A stretch of DNA of 64,000 nucleotides from CAWIJJ01 sp963836405. GTDB taxonomy: Bacteria > Acidobacteriota > Terriglobia > Bryobacterales > Bryobacteraceae. Location of the stretch: the NCBI GenBank assembly GCA_963836405.1, contig CAWIJL010000018.1, forward strand, positions 186,001 through 250,000, in the 5' to 3' direction. This document shows, piece after piece, positions 19,531-28,872 of the stretch (the first letter of the stretch is position 1; the number at the start of each line of letters is the position of its first letter). A program made the translations under genes and the position numbers. The notes below the pieces were generated by a model that made no database searches, had not been told where the DNA came from, and was given only the letters and a program-made list of their open reading frames with translations.

Positions 19531-22185
19531 ATGGAGTGGGAGGCCCTCAGCGAAATCCGCCTGCGGCTGCGCGCATTGCTGCACCGCCGCCGCCTCGAGC
19601 GCGACCTCGAGGAGGAACTCGCGTTTCACGTCGCCATGCGTGCCGCTCACAGAGGACCCGCCGAAGCGCGCCGCCGCTTCGGCAACTCCACCTTTTACCG
19701 GGAGACCTTACGAGATATGTGGACCTTTCGCTGGATCGAGGCGCTGCGCCAGGATCTTCGCTTCGCCGCGCGCAACTTCGCCCGCGCGCCGGGCTTCGCG
19801 GCGGTCGCCGTGCTCACGCTCGCCCTCGGCATCGGCGCGAATACCGCCATCTTTAGCGTTGTTAATGCCGTGCTGCTGCGGCCGCTGCCGTATTCGGATC
19901 CGGACCGCCTCACGCTGCTCTGGGGCAACGTCAAGCGCGCCAGCGTGGAACGCCGCGGCACTTCCATTCCGGATTTCGTGGACTGGCGCGCGCAGTCCCG
20001 CTCCTTCGAGGGAATGGCGATCGTCATGGGCGCCAATCCCACTCTTCGCGGCGACGAACCCGAACGCGTGCCGGCGGAATTCGTCTCCTGGCAGTATTTC
20101 TCCCTCCTCGGCGTCGAGCCCGTCCAGGGCCGCCTGTTCCGCCCCGAGGAGGACCAGGCGCCGCAGCGGGACGCCGTGGTACTGCTCGGCGAGGGACTCT
20201 GGAAAAGGCGCTTCGGCGGCGATCCCGCCATCCTGGGCCGTCCCATTCGCCTCGACTCCCGCGATTACACCGTTGTCGGCATCCTTCCGGCCTGGTTCCA
20301 CGGCAACGACGACCGTGCTCAGATCTGGCTACCGTCCATGATGGGGATCGTTGCTTCCGACCTCAACGAGCGCGGCAACCGCGGTCCGGTGGTGCTTGCC
20401 AAACTCAAGCCGGGCGTGACCCGCGCGCAGGCGCAGTCCGAAATGGACGCCATCTGCAAGGGCCTCGAGCGAGCCTACCCCAACAGCAATGAAGCTCGCG
20501 GCGTTGAAGTGGCGCCGCTCGACCGCGAACTGCTCGGCGACCTCCGCCAGCCGCTGCTGGTCCTGCTCGCAGCCGTCGGTTTCGTCCTCCTGATCGCCTG
20601 CACCAACGTCGCCAACCTGCTGCTCGCCCGCGCCGAAGCGCGTCAGCGCGAGATCGCCATGCGTACCGCGCTCGGCGCCAGCCGGTTGCGCGTGCTCCTG
20701 CAACTCACTACCGAGAGCCTGCTGCTGGTGGCTCTGGGGGCAGGCGCCGGACTGCTGCTGGCGCATTACGGCATCCGGCTCCTCCTCACCGCCAGCCCGA
20801 TTACATTTCCCAGCTTTATCGAGGCTGGGATCGACGCGCGGGTAGCCGCCTTCACCGCCTTGATTTCGTGCGCCGTGGCGCTCGTTTTAGGTCTGGCGCC
20901 TGCTGTGCACCTGGGCGCAGCCGGCTTGCACGATGCGGTCAGGCAGGGCAGCCGCACCGCCGGCAGCCGAGGTGGAAGCCGCTTCCGCAAGGCGCTGGTG
21001 GTGGCCGAAGTCGCGTTCGCCATGCTCCTGCTGGTGGGTGCCGGGCTGCTGATGCGAAGCCTGCGCGAACTCGCCGCTATCCACCCCGGCTACGACCCCT
21101 CCCACGTCCTCACGCTGCGCGTCAGCCTTCCCGCGGCGCAGCCCGCCGCCTCCGCCCCGAGCCTCACGGCTGCTCCCGACGCGCGCACTGCTGTCACCGC
21201 TGCCGAAATCCTGAACCGCGCTTCCACGCTGCCTTCGGTCTCCGCCGCGGCGCTCGGCTCCGACGTCCCCCTCACAGGCGGAGGCGCCGTTTTCTACACC
21301 GCGGAAGGCCAGCCGCCGGTCACCGCGCAGAACATGCCGCGCGCCTACCTGCACCGTGTCACGCCCGGCTTCTTCGAGGCTCTCGGCATCCGCTTCACCG
21401 CCGGCCGCACCTTCACCCAGCGTGAAATGCAGTCCGACCTCACTACCGTCATCGTCAGTGAAAACGCGGTGAAGCGCTTCTGGCCCGGACAGGATCCAAT
21501 CGGCAAACGCATCAAAGGCGGCGGACCCACCTCCAGTGCCCCCTGGATGACCATCGTCGGCGTCGTGAACGAAATGAAATACCGCGGCCTGCCGGACAAT
21601 CCCACCGCCGATCCGGACCTGTTCCTGCCCTTCAACCAGCGCGCCCGGCAATTCAGCCTGGTGATCCGCACGCCCCTCGACCCCGGTTCACTGGCCGCGG
21701 CCGTCCGCGGGGCCCTCCGCCAGGCGGAGCCTTCCGCCGTCGTTTACGACGTTTCCACTTTGCAGGAGTTCATCGCCACACAAACCTCCCGCCCCCGCTT
21801 CACCGGCTGGCTGATGACGCTGTTCGCGGCAGCGGCCCTGCTGCTTGCCACCATCGGGCTGTACGGCGTCATGTCTTACACCGTCTCGCGCCGCACGCAG
21901 GAGATCGGCATTCGAATGGCGCTCGGCGCCGCCCGCGGCCAGGTGCTGCGCCTGGTGCTGTCCGGCGGCATGGGACTGATCGCCTTTGGCCTCGGCCTCG
22001 GCATCGCCGCCGCTCTTGCGCTCACCCGGCTGCTCGGCACCTTGCTCTATGGCGTCACCGCCACCGACGCCGCCAGTTTTGTCCTGGCCGCTCTTGCGCT
22101 GGCCGCCGTAGCGCTTCTCGCCTGCCTTCTTCCGGCATCCCGCGCCACCCGCATCGACCCTGCAATTGCGCTCCGGAACGAATAG
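19531..22185 (+). CDS. Acidobacterial duplicated orphan permease (MacB/FtsX type)
   Basis: An 884-residue membrane protein. A short N-terminal region ('ERDLEEELAFHVAMRAAHRG') precedes two MacB-like modules, each a periplasmic domain plus FtsX-type membrane helices. Membrane segments are near residues 90-112, 345-370, 395-415, 440-465, 490-515, 755-780, 810-835 and 845-870. 'YGVMSYTVSRRTQEIGIRMALGAARG' is the typical FtsX signature. Members of this family (ADOP) are abundant in Acidobacteria and usually lack an adjacent ATPase, as here. The transported substrate is unknown. It is translationally next to padR. Confidence 0.93.
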   Translation: MEWEALSEIRLRLRALLHRRRLERDLEEELAFHVAMRAAHRGPAEARRRFGNSTFYRETLRDMWTFRWIEALRQDLRFAARNFARAPGFAAVAVLTLALGIGANTAIFSVVNAVLLRPLPYSDPDRLTLLWGNVKRASVERRGTSIPDFVDWRAQSRSFEGMAIVMGANPTLRGDEPERVPAEFVSWQYFSLLGVEPVQGRLFRPEEDQAPQRDAVVLLGEGLWKRRFGGDPAILGRPIRLDSRDYTVVGILPAWFHGNDDRAQIWLPSMMGIVASDLNERGNRGPVVLAKLKPGVTRAQAQSEMDAICKGLERAYPNSNEARGVEVAPLDRELLGDLRQPLLVLLAAVGFVLLIACTNVANLLLARAEARQREIAMRTALGASRLRVLLQLTTESLLLVALGAGAGLLLAHYGIRLLLTASPITFPSFIEAGIDARVAAFTALISCAVALVLGLAPAVHLGAAGLHDAVRQGSRTAGSRGGSRFRKALVVAEVAFAMLLLVGAGLLMRSLRELAAIHPGYDPSHVLTLRVSLPAAQPAASAPSLTAAPDARTAVTAAEILNRASTLPSVSAAALGSDVPLTGGGAVFYTAEGQPPVTAQNMPRAYLHRVTPGFFEALGIRFTAGRTFTQREMQSDLTTVIVSENAVKRFWPGQDPIGKRIKGGGPTSSAPWMTIVGVVNEMKYRGLPDNPTADPDLFLPFNQRARQFSLVIRTPLDPGSLAAAVRGALRQAEPSAVVYDVSTLQEFIATQTSRPRFTGWLMTLFAAAALLLATIGLYGVMSYTVSRRTQEIGIRMALGAARGQVLRLVLSGGMGLIAFGLGLGIAAALALTRLLGTLLYGVTATDAASFVLAALALAAVALLACLLPASRATRIDPAIALRNE

Positions 22186-22207
22186 GCGTAGATGTATCCT
22201 GTACCTT

Positions 22208-23506
22208 ATGGCCGATCAAACCGCACCCGCCCGCCAGATGGGCTTCGCCACGAAATCGCTGCACGCCGGACACACTCCGGACGCCGCGAGCCGTGCCCGC
22301 GCAGTCCCTATTTACCAGAGCACGTCGTTCACGTTCGAGGATTCGGCGCACGCCGCTTCGCTCTTCGCGTTGCAGCAGTTCGGCAACATCTACACACGCA
22401 TCATGAACCCGACCACGGACGTGTTCGAGCAACGCGTCGCTGCGCTCGAAGGCGGCATCGCCGCGCTGGCCACCTCCAGCGGCCAGGCGGCACAATTCCT
22501 GGCCATCACCAGCCTGGCCGGGCCGGGTGACGAAGTGGTTGCCGCCAGCACGCTCTACGGCGGCACTTATACGCAGTTCGACGTCAGCTTCCGCAGGCTT
22601 GGAATCGAGGTCAAATTCGTCGAGCCGGACGACCCGGAAAATTTCCGGCGGGCCATCACTCCCCGCACCCGCGCAGTCTATGGCGAGACCATCGCCAATC
22701 CGCGCATGAACGTTCTCGACATCGAGAAGGTGGCGGCCATCGCGCATGAAGCCGGCGTGCCCCTGGTCATCGACAACACCATGGCCTCGCCGTACCTGTG
22801 CAGGCCCATCGAATGGGGCGCCGATATCGTAGTCCACTCGGCCACTAAATTCCTCGGCGGCCACGGCACCTCCATCGGCGGCGTCATCGTCGATAGCGGG
22901 AAGTTTCAGTGGACCGACAAGTATCCCGCCATCACCCAGCCCAGCCCCGGCTACCACGGCATGAAATTCGCCGAAGTCTTCGGTCCGCTCGCCTGGATCA
23001 TCAAGGTGCGGGTGGAAGGCCTGCGCGATTTCGGCCCCTGCATCAGCCCGTTCAATTCGTTCCTGTTTATCCAGGGCATCGAAACCCTGAAGTTCCGCAT
23101 GGAGGCGCATAGCCGCAACGCGCTCGATGTGGCCGCATGGCTGCAAAAGAACTCGGCCGTGACGTGGGTGAAGTACCCCGGTCTCGAGAACAGTCCCTAC
23201 TTCAGCCTCTCGCGGAAATACCTGCCCAAAGGCCAGGGCTCCATCGTGACCTTCGGTATCAAGGGGGGCGGGGAAGCGGGACGCAAGCTGATCGATTCGG
23301 TACAGCTTTTCTCGCACCTCGCCAACCTGGGCGACGCCAAGAGCCTGATCATTCATCCCAGCAGCACCACCCACCAGCAGTTGAACGAAGAGCAGCAGGC
23401 CGAAGCCGGAGTCTCCCCGGACCTGGTCCGCCTCTCGGTCGGCATCGAAGATCTCGAGGACATCATCTGGGACCTCGACCAAGCCATCGCCGCCTCCCAG
23501 GCCTGA
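22208..23506 (+). CDS. metY: O-acetylhomoserine sulfhydrylase
   Basis: A 432-residue Cys/Met-metabolism PLP enzyme. The PLP lysine is about residue 214 in 'VVHSATKFLGGHGTSIGG'. The length and the insertion around 'FQWTDKYPAITQPSPGYHGMKFAEVFGP' fit MetY rather than cystathionine synthases. It makes homocysteine from O-acetylhomoserine and sulfide. The start is 22 bases after the ADOP gene; TATCCT ends 7 bases before the ATG, so a separate near-leaderless transcript is possible. Confidence 0.92.
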   Translation: MADQTAPARQMGFATKSLHAGHTPDAASRARAVPIYQSTSFTFEDSAHAASLFALQQFGNIYTRIMNPTTDVFEQRVAALEGGIAALATSSGQAAQFLAITSLAGPGDEVVAASTLYGGTYTQFDVSFRRLGIEVKFVEPDDPENFRRAITPRTRAVYGETIANPRMNVLDIEKVAAIAHEAGVPLVIDNTMASPYLCRPIEWGADIVVHSATKFLGGHGTSIGGVIVDSGKFQWTDKYPAITQPSPGYHGMKFAEVFGPLAWIIKVRVEGLRDFGPCISPFNSFLFIQGIETLKFRMEAHSRNALDVAAWLQKNSAVTWVKYPGLENSPYFSLSRKYLPKGQGSIVTFGIKGGGEAGRKLIDSVQLFSHLANLGDAKSLIIHPSSTTHQQLNEEQQAEAGVSPDLVRLSVGIEDLEDIIWDLDQAIAASQA

Positions 23507-24079
23507 TTACTTCGCGCCGCGTAACTGGCGCGCCGTGCGGGCGAAACGCTCGCCGTAGCGGCGCGCCTCCTCCTGCTCCTTCCCGCTGATGCCGGGGTCG
23601 TCCGGGCCGGTGGTGGCCTCCGGACCCGTGGTGCCGAATCCCGCGTCGTCCACGCCGCCCACCACCGTGAACCGCATGGTCAGAAGCGCGGAAAGAATCG
23701 AGAGCCGCGCCACGTCCTTGCCCATGGCCACGCCGCCCCCGGTGCAAAACGCGCCCGCTGCGCGCCCGTCGCCGTTGCGGTTGGCTTTCCACAGCACTGC
23801 CCCTACCCGGTCCAGAAACCGCCGCGTTTCGGTGGAGGCGTTGCCCCACTGCACCGGCGTTCCCACCACCACGCCATCCGCCTGAAGGATCTCGTCATCC
23901 TTCACGTCCGCCGTTTTGCGTAGCGTCACCTCCACGCCCGTCACCGCGGCCGCGCCCTTGCGGATCGCCTCCGCGATCTTCGCCGTGTTCCCCGTTTCCG
24001 AGTGATACGCGATCAGCACGCGCACCGGCGGCTGTTGCGCGAACAGCGCGCCCGCCGCCAGCAACAGCAGGAGCTTCAT
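23507..24079 (-). CDS. Exported flavodoxin-fold protein (WrbA-like)
   Basis: A 190-residue protein with a short signal peptide (MKLLLLLAAGALFAQQ) ahead of a flavodoxin-like domain. The FMN phosphate loop reads 'YHSETGNTAKIAEAI', and 'GTPVQWGNASTETRRFLDRVG' with 'FCTGGGVAMGKD' resemble WrbA-type quinone reductases. Flavodoxins are normally cytoplasmic, so the signal peptide is unusual. The gene ends directly against the metY stop. TACGCT ends 6 bases before the ATG, suggesting a leaderless transcript. Confidence 0.8.
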   Translation of the reverse strand: MKLLLLLAAGALFAQQPPVRVLIAYHSETGNTAKIAEAIRKGAAAVTGVEVTLRKTADVKDDEILQADGVVVGTPVQWGNASTETRRFLDRVGAVLWKANRNGDGRAAGAFCTGGGVAMGKDVARLSILSALLTMRFTVVGGVDDAGFGTTGPEATTGPDDPGISGKEQEEARRYGERFARTARQLRGAK

Positions 24080-24113
24080 GTCAGCAGCGTACCGCAGAAA
24101 CGGTAAGCGAGGC

Positions 24114-25595
24114 TTACGTGGCGAGGTCCTCTTCGATGACTTTGAAGCCCATCAGGTCGCCCAGCCGCTTGAGCCCGCGCACGTGATCGCCGTAGTACAC
24201 CGACCGGTGCAGCATGGGCATCGCGCCCGCATACTGCGAAAGGTCGCCCGGACTGCCCTGCTGGACGATCGCCCCGCCGCCCCAGTTCAGAAACAGGTGA
24301 CGCGCATCGCGCACCGACTGGGTAAATTGCGTGCGGCAGGCGAGCGGGCTGCTGCCCGTCTCGATCACCTTTCCGGGTACCGCCAACATCGTCTCCAGGT
24401 TCACCAGTTTGGCCATCGTCACCGCTTCCCCCACCTGCCACTGGACCTGCAAGGCGACCCCGCCTCCGCTGTCCGTCTGGTTCCGGATGAGGAATGGCAT
24501 CCGGCCGCCGCCGGGCCTCTGCGTGAAGGAGGTGCAGTGGAACTGGACGACGGCGTTCTTCGATTCGTCGATTACCGGATCGGTGATAAAACCCGGTGCC
24601 CGGAACGCATGCGCGAACAGCAGCATGGTAAGCGTCGAATCGATGTCGCCTTCGCAGGCGCCCACCAGCCCGAGGTCGTTGAGCTTGCTGAAGGTCAGGC
24701 AGGCGCGCGGTTCTCCCATGCAGGCCGTACTGCAAATTCCGCGCGCGTTTTCCCGCACCATCAACTGCTTCACCGCCAGGTAATACCTCGCCGAATCGAC
24801 GATCTCCTGCCGTTTCGGCTCGAGGATGCCGATGGCCGGCTTGATCCAATATTGCTCCGCCTCGTCTTCCGCGGCCTTGGCGTCGATGGACCGGGCAATC
24901 GCCAGAACCTGGTCGTTCTTGATCGTTACCACCTCGACCCCGAGCTTCTTCCTGACCTCCTCGGCCGAGCAGGCTGTCCTGGTGCCGCGCGGCCCATCCA
25001 CCGCCAGGATTCGCGTCTGCTTCATCAGCGCCGGCACCCTCAGCAGGCTCACCGCTTCGTCCAGGTCGTTCCAGTCGGTGGTGGAGAGCAGCAGGACTTT
25101 CCTGTTCTTCCATTGCTGGTGCCACATCCACCCGTGGCCGCTGAACGGTTGAAAGAAGGAGACGGCCGGCTTGTCGAGCCCGAAGCTGAGCTTGTCGAGG
25201 GTGGCGTAATCGCCGCCGTGCCCCGAAAGCCAGATCAGCAGCAGACCGTCGGCCGCCGCTGCCCTGGCAGCGACTTGGGCCGCATCGGCGGGCGGAATGG
25301 TCTCTCCCCCCACGAAGGTCACATCGCCCAGCTTCTTCTCGAGGTCGCGGAGGTGGCTGTCCATCTTCGCGATCTCTCCGGCGCCCCAGGTCAGATACTG
25401 AACGCTGCTGCCGGTGGTCGAATTGGTGGTCTCCCCGAATCGCCCGATATAGATTTTGTAGATTTTCGCCGGCCGCAGCCTGGGCCATGCAGCCGCTTCG
25501 GCAGCCGCGGACTGCTCCGCCGCCTGCGCCATCGGCAAGGCGCCCGCCGCAGCCAGCGTTCCCACGAAGTTGCGGCGCGTTACCGGATCGCTCAT
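24114..25595 (-). CDS. Tat-exported L-fucose/L-arabinose isomerase-like protein
   Basis: A 493-residue protein whose body resembles the L-fucose/arabinose isomerase fold ('VGACEGDIDSTLTMLLFAHAF', 'FLIRNQTDSGGGVALQVQWQVG', 'FLNWGGGAIVQQGS'). The N-terminus is a twin-arginine signal (TRRNFVGTLAAAGALP). Real FucI enzymes are cytoplasmic, so the domain may have another role in the periplasm. The start has a near-perfect AAAGGAGG site. Conservation of the metal-binding Glu/Asp/His set was not verified. It precedes the flavodoxin-like gene by 34 bases and may be co-transcribed with it. Confidence 0.8.
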   Translation of the reverse strand: MSDPVTRRNFVGTLAAAGALPMAQAAEQSAAAEAAAWPRLRPAKIYKIYIGRFGETTNSTTGSSVQYLTWGAGEIAKMDSHLRDLEKKLGDVTFVGGETIPPADAAQVAARAAAADGLLLIWLSGHGGDYATLDKLSFGLDKPAVSFFQPFSGHGWMWHQQWKNRKVLLLSTTDWNDLDEAVSLLRVPALMKQTRILAVDGPRGTRTACSAEEVRKKLGVEVVTIKNDQVLAIARSIDAKAAEDEAEQYWIKPAIGILEPKRQEIVDSARYYLAVKQLMVRENARGICSTACMGEPRACLTFSKLNDLGLVGACEGDIDSTLTMLLFAHAFRAPGFITDPVIDESKNAVVQFHCTSFTQRPGGGRMPFLIRNQTDSGGGVALQVQWQVGEAVTMAKLVNLETMLAVPGKVIETGSSPLACRTQFTQSVRDARHLFLNWGGGAIVQQGSPGDLSQYAGAMPMLHRSVYYGDHVRGLKRLGDLMGFKVIEEDLAT

Positions 25596-25647
25596 TGCAT
25601 TCCTCCTTTGCAATTCAGCTAACCAGGTCCGATTATAGCCCCGCGGG

Positions 25648-26556
25648 TCACGGCCAGAGATCGGTGGAAAGGTACTTGAGGCCGGAGTCGTTGATGATGG
25701 TGACCACCGTGCGCCCGGGCAACAGGCGCAGGGCGGCGGCGATGTTCGCACCGGATGAAAAGCCCGCGAAAATTCCTTCCTCGCGCGCCAACCGGCGTGC
25801 CGCGTACCTCGCTTCGTCGCCGCTCACGCGCAGCCGGCCGGCGATTTGCTCCGGACGCAGCAGCGGCAGGTCCGCCAGACTGTAGCCGCCGCCCTGAATG
25901 GGATGGTCCGGCCGGTCGGGCTCCACCAGGTAGCACGCGATCGAAGCGCCGGCGGCGTGGAAAGCCGCGGAGCAGCCGGCGAAGGTGCCGCCCGTGCCGG
26001 CGAAATCGCAAAACGCGTGGAAGCGGCCCCCCGACTGCGCCAGGATCTCCGGCCCGGTGTGCAGGAAATGAGCGCGGAAATTGCCGCTGTGGCGAAACTG
26101 GTCCGCACGAAACGCGCCGCGCTCCCGGGTTAAGCGCTGCGCGGCCCGTTCCACCAGTTCCAGGTCCGTGCCGGAGACGTGGCCGCATCTCGATCCTGCC
26201 GCCTGCGGAACCAGCACCACTTCCGCACCCAGCGCGCTCATCATGCGCGCCCGTTCATTGGAGTTGCCCTCGGACATCACGGCCACGAATGGGTGTCCGG
26301 TGACGGCGCACACGATGGCGAGGCCCGTCCCCGTGTTTCCGCTCGTGAGCTCCACCACCGGCTGCCCCGGCAGCAGCGTGCCGTCAGCCTCGGCATCCTC
26401 CACAATTTGCCGCGCGATGCGGTCTTTCTTCGAGTGGCCCGGGTTGAGGTATTCGAGCTTCGCCAGCAGGCGTCCGCCGCTCGCGCGGGCGAGGCGCCCC
26501 AGTTCCACCAGCGGCGTGCCGCCGATCGCTTCCACGGCCGACCCGAGCACCGGCAT
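25648..26556 (-). CDS. Cysteine synthase-family PLP enzyme
   Basis: A 302-residue fold-type II PLP enzyme. The PLP lysine is Lys44 in 'HSKKDRIA', the substrate loop is 'TSGNTGTG', and the phosphate-binding loop is 'GTGGTFAG'. It resembles O-acetylserine sulfhydrylase (CysK/CysM), though cystathionine beta-synthase-like or other activities are possible. The ATG overlaps the stop of the upstream glycosylase remnant (TGATG), so the two are translationally coupled. Confidence 0.85.
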   Translation of the reverse strand: MPVLGSAVEAIGGTPLVELGRLARASGGRLLAKLEYLNPGHSKKDRIARQIVEDAEADGTLLPGQPVVELTSGNTGTGLAIVCAVTGHPFVAVMSEGNSNERARMMSALGAEVVLVPQAAGSRCGHVSGTDLELVERAAQRLTRERGAFRADQFRHSGNFRAHFLHTGPEILAQSGGRFHAFCDFAGTGGTFAGCSAAFHAAGASIACYLVEPDRPDHPIQGGGYSLADLPLLRPEQIAGRLRVSGDEARYAARRLAREEGIFAGFSSGANIAAALRLLPGRTVVTIINDSGLKYLSTDLWP

Positions 26557-26981
26557 CAGAGCCCCGCCGGCGTGGCCGCGTAGCCCTTCCGCTCTTCTCC
26601 GACCAGCACGCGCAACCGGCCCGCAAAGCTCAGGATCTTTTCCGCCCCCGGCTCGCCAATCATCGGAAACCGCATCAATCCCTTCTTGGCTTTTGGAGGC
26701 GGCATGGCCGGCACGGTCCCCAGATCGCCGCCGGTACGCGTGGCCTCCATCAACTGCTCAAACCGTGCTGCCAGAATCTCCTCCTGGCTCGTTCCCACGC
26801 GCTCGCGGAGCACGTCAAAGGCGCGCGCGCGGCGGGCGTCATCGGTCAGGTAGGCAGCGGTCTCCCACAGCACCATCACGAACGGACCTCCGGCGGCCGG
26901 AGTTGCCGGAGGTCCGTGCTGCCGTTCGAGTCTGCCGCGAATGCCCCCCAGGCGCGAGCCCGGCCATGCATCGGAGGTCAT
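26556..26981 (-). CDS. Shortened HhH-GPD DNA glycosylase-like protein
   Basis: A 141-residue protein that resembles the N-terminal half of endonuclease III-type (HhH-GPD) proteins: 'PFVMVLWETAAYLTDDARRARAFDVLRERVG' and 'KKGLMRFPMIGEPGAEKIL', the latter the hairpin-helix-hairpin region. The segment that should hold the catalytic Asp and the Fe-S cysteines is missing. The text jumps from 'FAGRLRVLV' to 'GEERKGYAAT' and ends, apparently by in-frame deletion. It is probably a decayed remnant kept open by coupling to the downstream cysteine synthase gene. TATGCT ends 6 bases before the ATG. Confidence 0.5.
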   Translation of the reverse strand: MTSDAWPGSRLGGIRGRLERQHGPPATPAAGGPFVMVLWETAAYLTDDARRARAFDVLRERVGTSQEEILAARFEQLMEATRTGGDLGTVPAMPPPKAKKGLMRFPMIGEPGAEKILSFAGRLRVLVGEERKGYAATPAGL

Positions 26982-27020
26982 GGGAGCAGCATATCGAATC
27001 GGCCGGCAGTGCGGACGGGC

Positions 27021-27305
27021 TTAACGCCGCCTGCCGTGGTCGGAAACCCGCAGAAGCGCATTCAGCTCGCGCTGGTCCCGCGCCAGTTTCTGCCGGTTGC
27101 GCTGCGCGGCGGCATGCCGCCCGTGCCGCAGGTTCTCGTTGAGTTGCATCCGGTCGCGGGCAATCTCGGCGCGCAAGCGCTCGATGCGGTTCTGGTTTAC
27201 GTACGACGCCGGCCGTTCCGGCGCTCTCCACGGCTGCGCCGAAGCCCCCGTCACACCCACGCCCAGCGCGATCGCCAGCCCCGCCATCCATTTCATCCTT
27301 TTCAT
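27021..27305 (-). CDS. Secreted small coiled-coil protein
   Basis: A 94-residue protein with a clear signal peptide (cleavage after 'TGASA') and a very basic, helical mature part ('RIERLRAEIARDRMQLNENLRHGRHAAAQ' as landmark across residues 41-69) likely to form a coiled coil. No family is recognised. GAGGAG precedes the start. It is probably periplasmic. Confidence 0.65.
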   Translation of the reverse strand: MKRMKWMAGLAIALGVGVTGASAQPWRAPERPASYVNQNRIERLRAEIARDRMQLNENLRHGRHAAAQRNRQKLARDQRELNALLRVSDHGRRR

Positions 27306-27454
27306 TTCCGTTTCTCCTCTCGAAGCCCCTCTTCCCGGGTGCCTTCACTTGTATAAGCGTCGGCGGCCCCGCCCTGGTTATGCTCCGACGTGTAAGGGTT
27401 TATAAACCCTCGTCAGCGAATGGAAAGGGCGTGAAGGCCGCGGGGCCGCTCAAC

Positions 27455-28240
27455 TCACTCGACGGAAAAGACCAGCGGGACTCCGTGCTGCGGCTGCAAG
27501 TAGCTGACCTCCGGCGCGCGAATGCACAGCGCCGCGCGGAACTGGCGCGGGTCCGCGGCGTTATCCGGAAACATGTCGTAGTGACAGGGAATAGCGGCCC
27601 GCGGCCGGATCTCCGCAGCGAGCAGCGCCGCCTGGTCGTGCGAGAGGTTGCGGAAACCGCCGTTGATGCACGTGATCATCAGGTGCGGAGCATGCCGGCG
27701 CGCCGAGGAGAGCAGTTCGCACCACGCGGTGTCGCCTGTCATGTAAACACGGGCGCCGCCGCCGAATTCGAAAACGTAGCCCATGTGGTTCAAATCGGTA
27801 TCGTCGGTGGGCAGCGAAAAGGTGCCGCGCATTTTAATATCCCCGAGCTCCAGTTCGGCGTCCGGCCAGGCGGGCAGGATGCGTCCGGACTCGATCCCCT
27901 GGGCGCGGAACACCTCGCAGCTTGGATGCGGCCCGATGAAGTGCGTGGTGTCTTTGTGGCGCAGCCGGCCGATCGTCTCCGGGTCGGTGTGGTCCTGATG
28001 GTTATGCGTGACGGCGTACAGGTCCACATCGATTTCCTCGGGCGGAATCAGTACCGGCACCTGGCGGCTGAGGTCAATTCCGCGCGGCGCGATCGCGCGG
28101 CAACTGTCGGTCAGGTAGAGGTCCGTGGCCAGCAGGGTGCCTTCCGGACTCTTGAAAATATACCCGTTCTGGCCCAGCCACCAGAGGGCGACCGCGCCGC
28201 GAGGCACGGGGAATTCGCGGATTTCCCGCATGAGGCTCAT
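27455..28240 (-). CDS. UlaG-like metallo-beta-lactamase-fold hydrolase
   Basis: A 261-residue MBL-fold protein. The metal-binding motif is 'THNHQDHTDPET' (HxHxDH), with later ligands in 'YMTGDTAW' and 'IPCHYDMFPDN'. The sequence resembles UlaG (L-ascorbate-6-phosphate lactonase) and other N-acyl-ethanolamine-type lactonases of the family. No ascorbate PTS gene is near. The start at 28240 was chosen where homology begins; a second ATG lies 9 bases in. No strong ribosome site is seen. Confidence 0.85.
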   Translation of the reverse strand: MSLMREIREFPVPRGAVALWWLGQNGYIFKSPEGTLLATDLYLTDSCRAIAPRGIDLSRQVPVLIPPEEIDVDLYAVTHNHQDHTDPETIGRLRHKDTTHFIGPHPSCEVFRAQGIESGRILPAWPDAELELGDIKMRGTFSLPTDDTDLNHMGYVFEFGGGARVYMTGDTAWCELLSSARRHAPHLMITCINGGFRNLSHDQAALLAAEIRPRAAIPCHYDMFPDNAADPRQFRAALCIRAPEVSYLQPQHGVPLVFSVE

Positions 28241-28340
28241 GGTTAGATTTTCACGCGGCTCGGCGTGCAATAGCCAGACCCGTGTTCGCCTCCCTTTGGG
28301 CCGGGAACAACACTCCTTCGGATCGCGTATAACAGAACAG

Positions 28341-28811
28341 ATGCCCTTTTGCAGCCAATGCGGAAACCAGGTGGCTCCACAGGACGCGTTTTGCGGCCGG
28401 TGCGGTTCGCCCCAGGGTGTCGCCGCGCCTCCTCCCCCTCCACCTCCTCCGCCCCACCGGGGTGGCGACCCGCTGGGCGCCCTGAACCCGCGGACCGCGT
28501 CCATCCTTTGCTACGTCCCCGGGATTGGCTGGATCGTTTCCATCGTCGTGCTCGCTGCCGATAGATTCCGCCGCGACTACGCCGTACGCTTTCACGCCTT
28601 CCAGGGGCTCTACCTGTTCGTCGCCTGGCTCATGGACGACTGGGTGCTGCGCCCGCTGCTCGAACACTCCAATGCCATGCCCGTGCATCGGGTCATCCAG
28701 GCCATTCTGATCGGCATGTCCATCTTCATGATGGTGAAAGCCTCGCACGGCGAGAACTACCAGCTCCCGGTGATCGGTGAACTGGCGCAGCGCTCCGTCG
28801 TCGAAGACTGA
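28341..28811 (+). CDS. Zinc-ribbon plus DUF4870-like membrane protein
   Basis: A 156-residue protein. The first 25 residues are a zinc ribbon ('FCSQCGNQVAPQDAFCGRCG'), then a proline run (PPPPPPPPP), then three membrane segments resembling DUF4870 ('SILCYVPGIGWIVSIVVLAAD', 'AFQGLYLFVAWLMDDWVL'). Function is unknown. TATAAC ends 7 bases before the ATG and no Shine-Dalgarno is present, so the mRNA is probably leaderless. Confidence 0.8.
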   Translation: MPFCSQCGNQVAPQDAFCGRCGSPQGVAAPPPPPPPPPHRGGDPLGALNPRTASILCYVPGIGWIVSIVVLAADRFRRDYAVRFHAFQGLYLFVAWLMDDWVLRPLLEHSNAMPVHRVIQAILIGMSIFMMVKASHGENYQLPVIGELAQRSVVED

Positions 28812-28872
28812 ACCCGCCCCCCGTCATTGGAACTTTCGCTCGCGCCTGCCTGAAGCAGTTTCAGGAGCCTCA

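Noticed and set aside
22186..22207. SAM riboswitch before metY
   Set aside because: Only 22 bases separate metY from the upstream gene, too short for a riboswitch.
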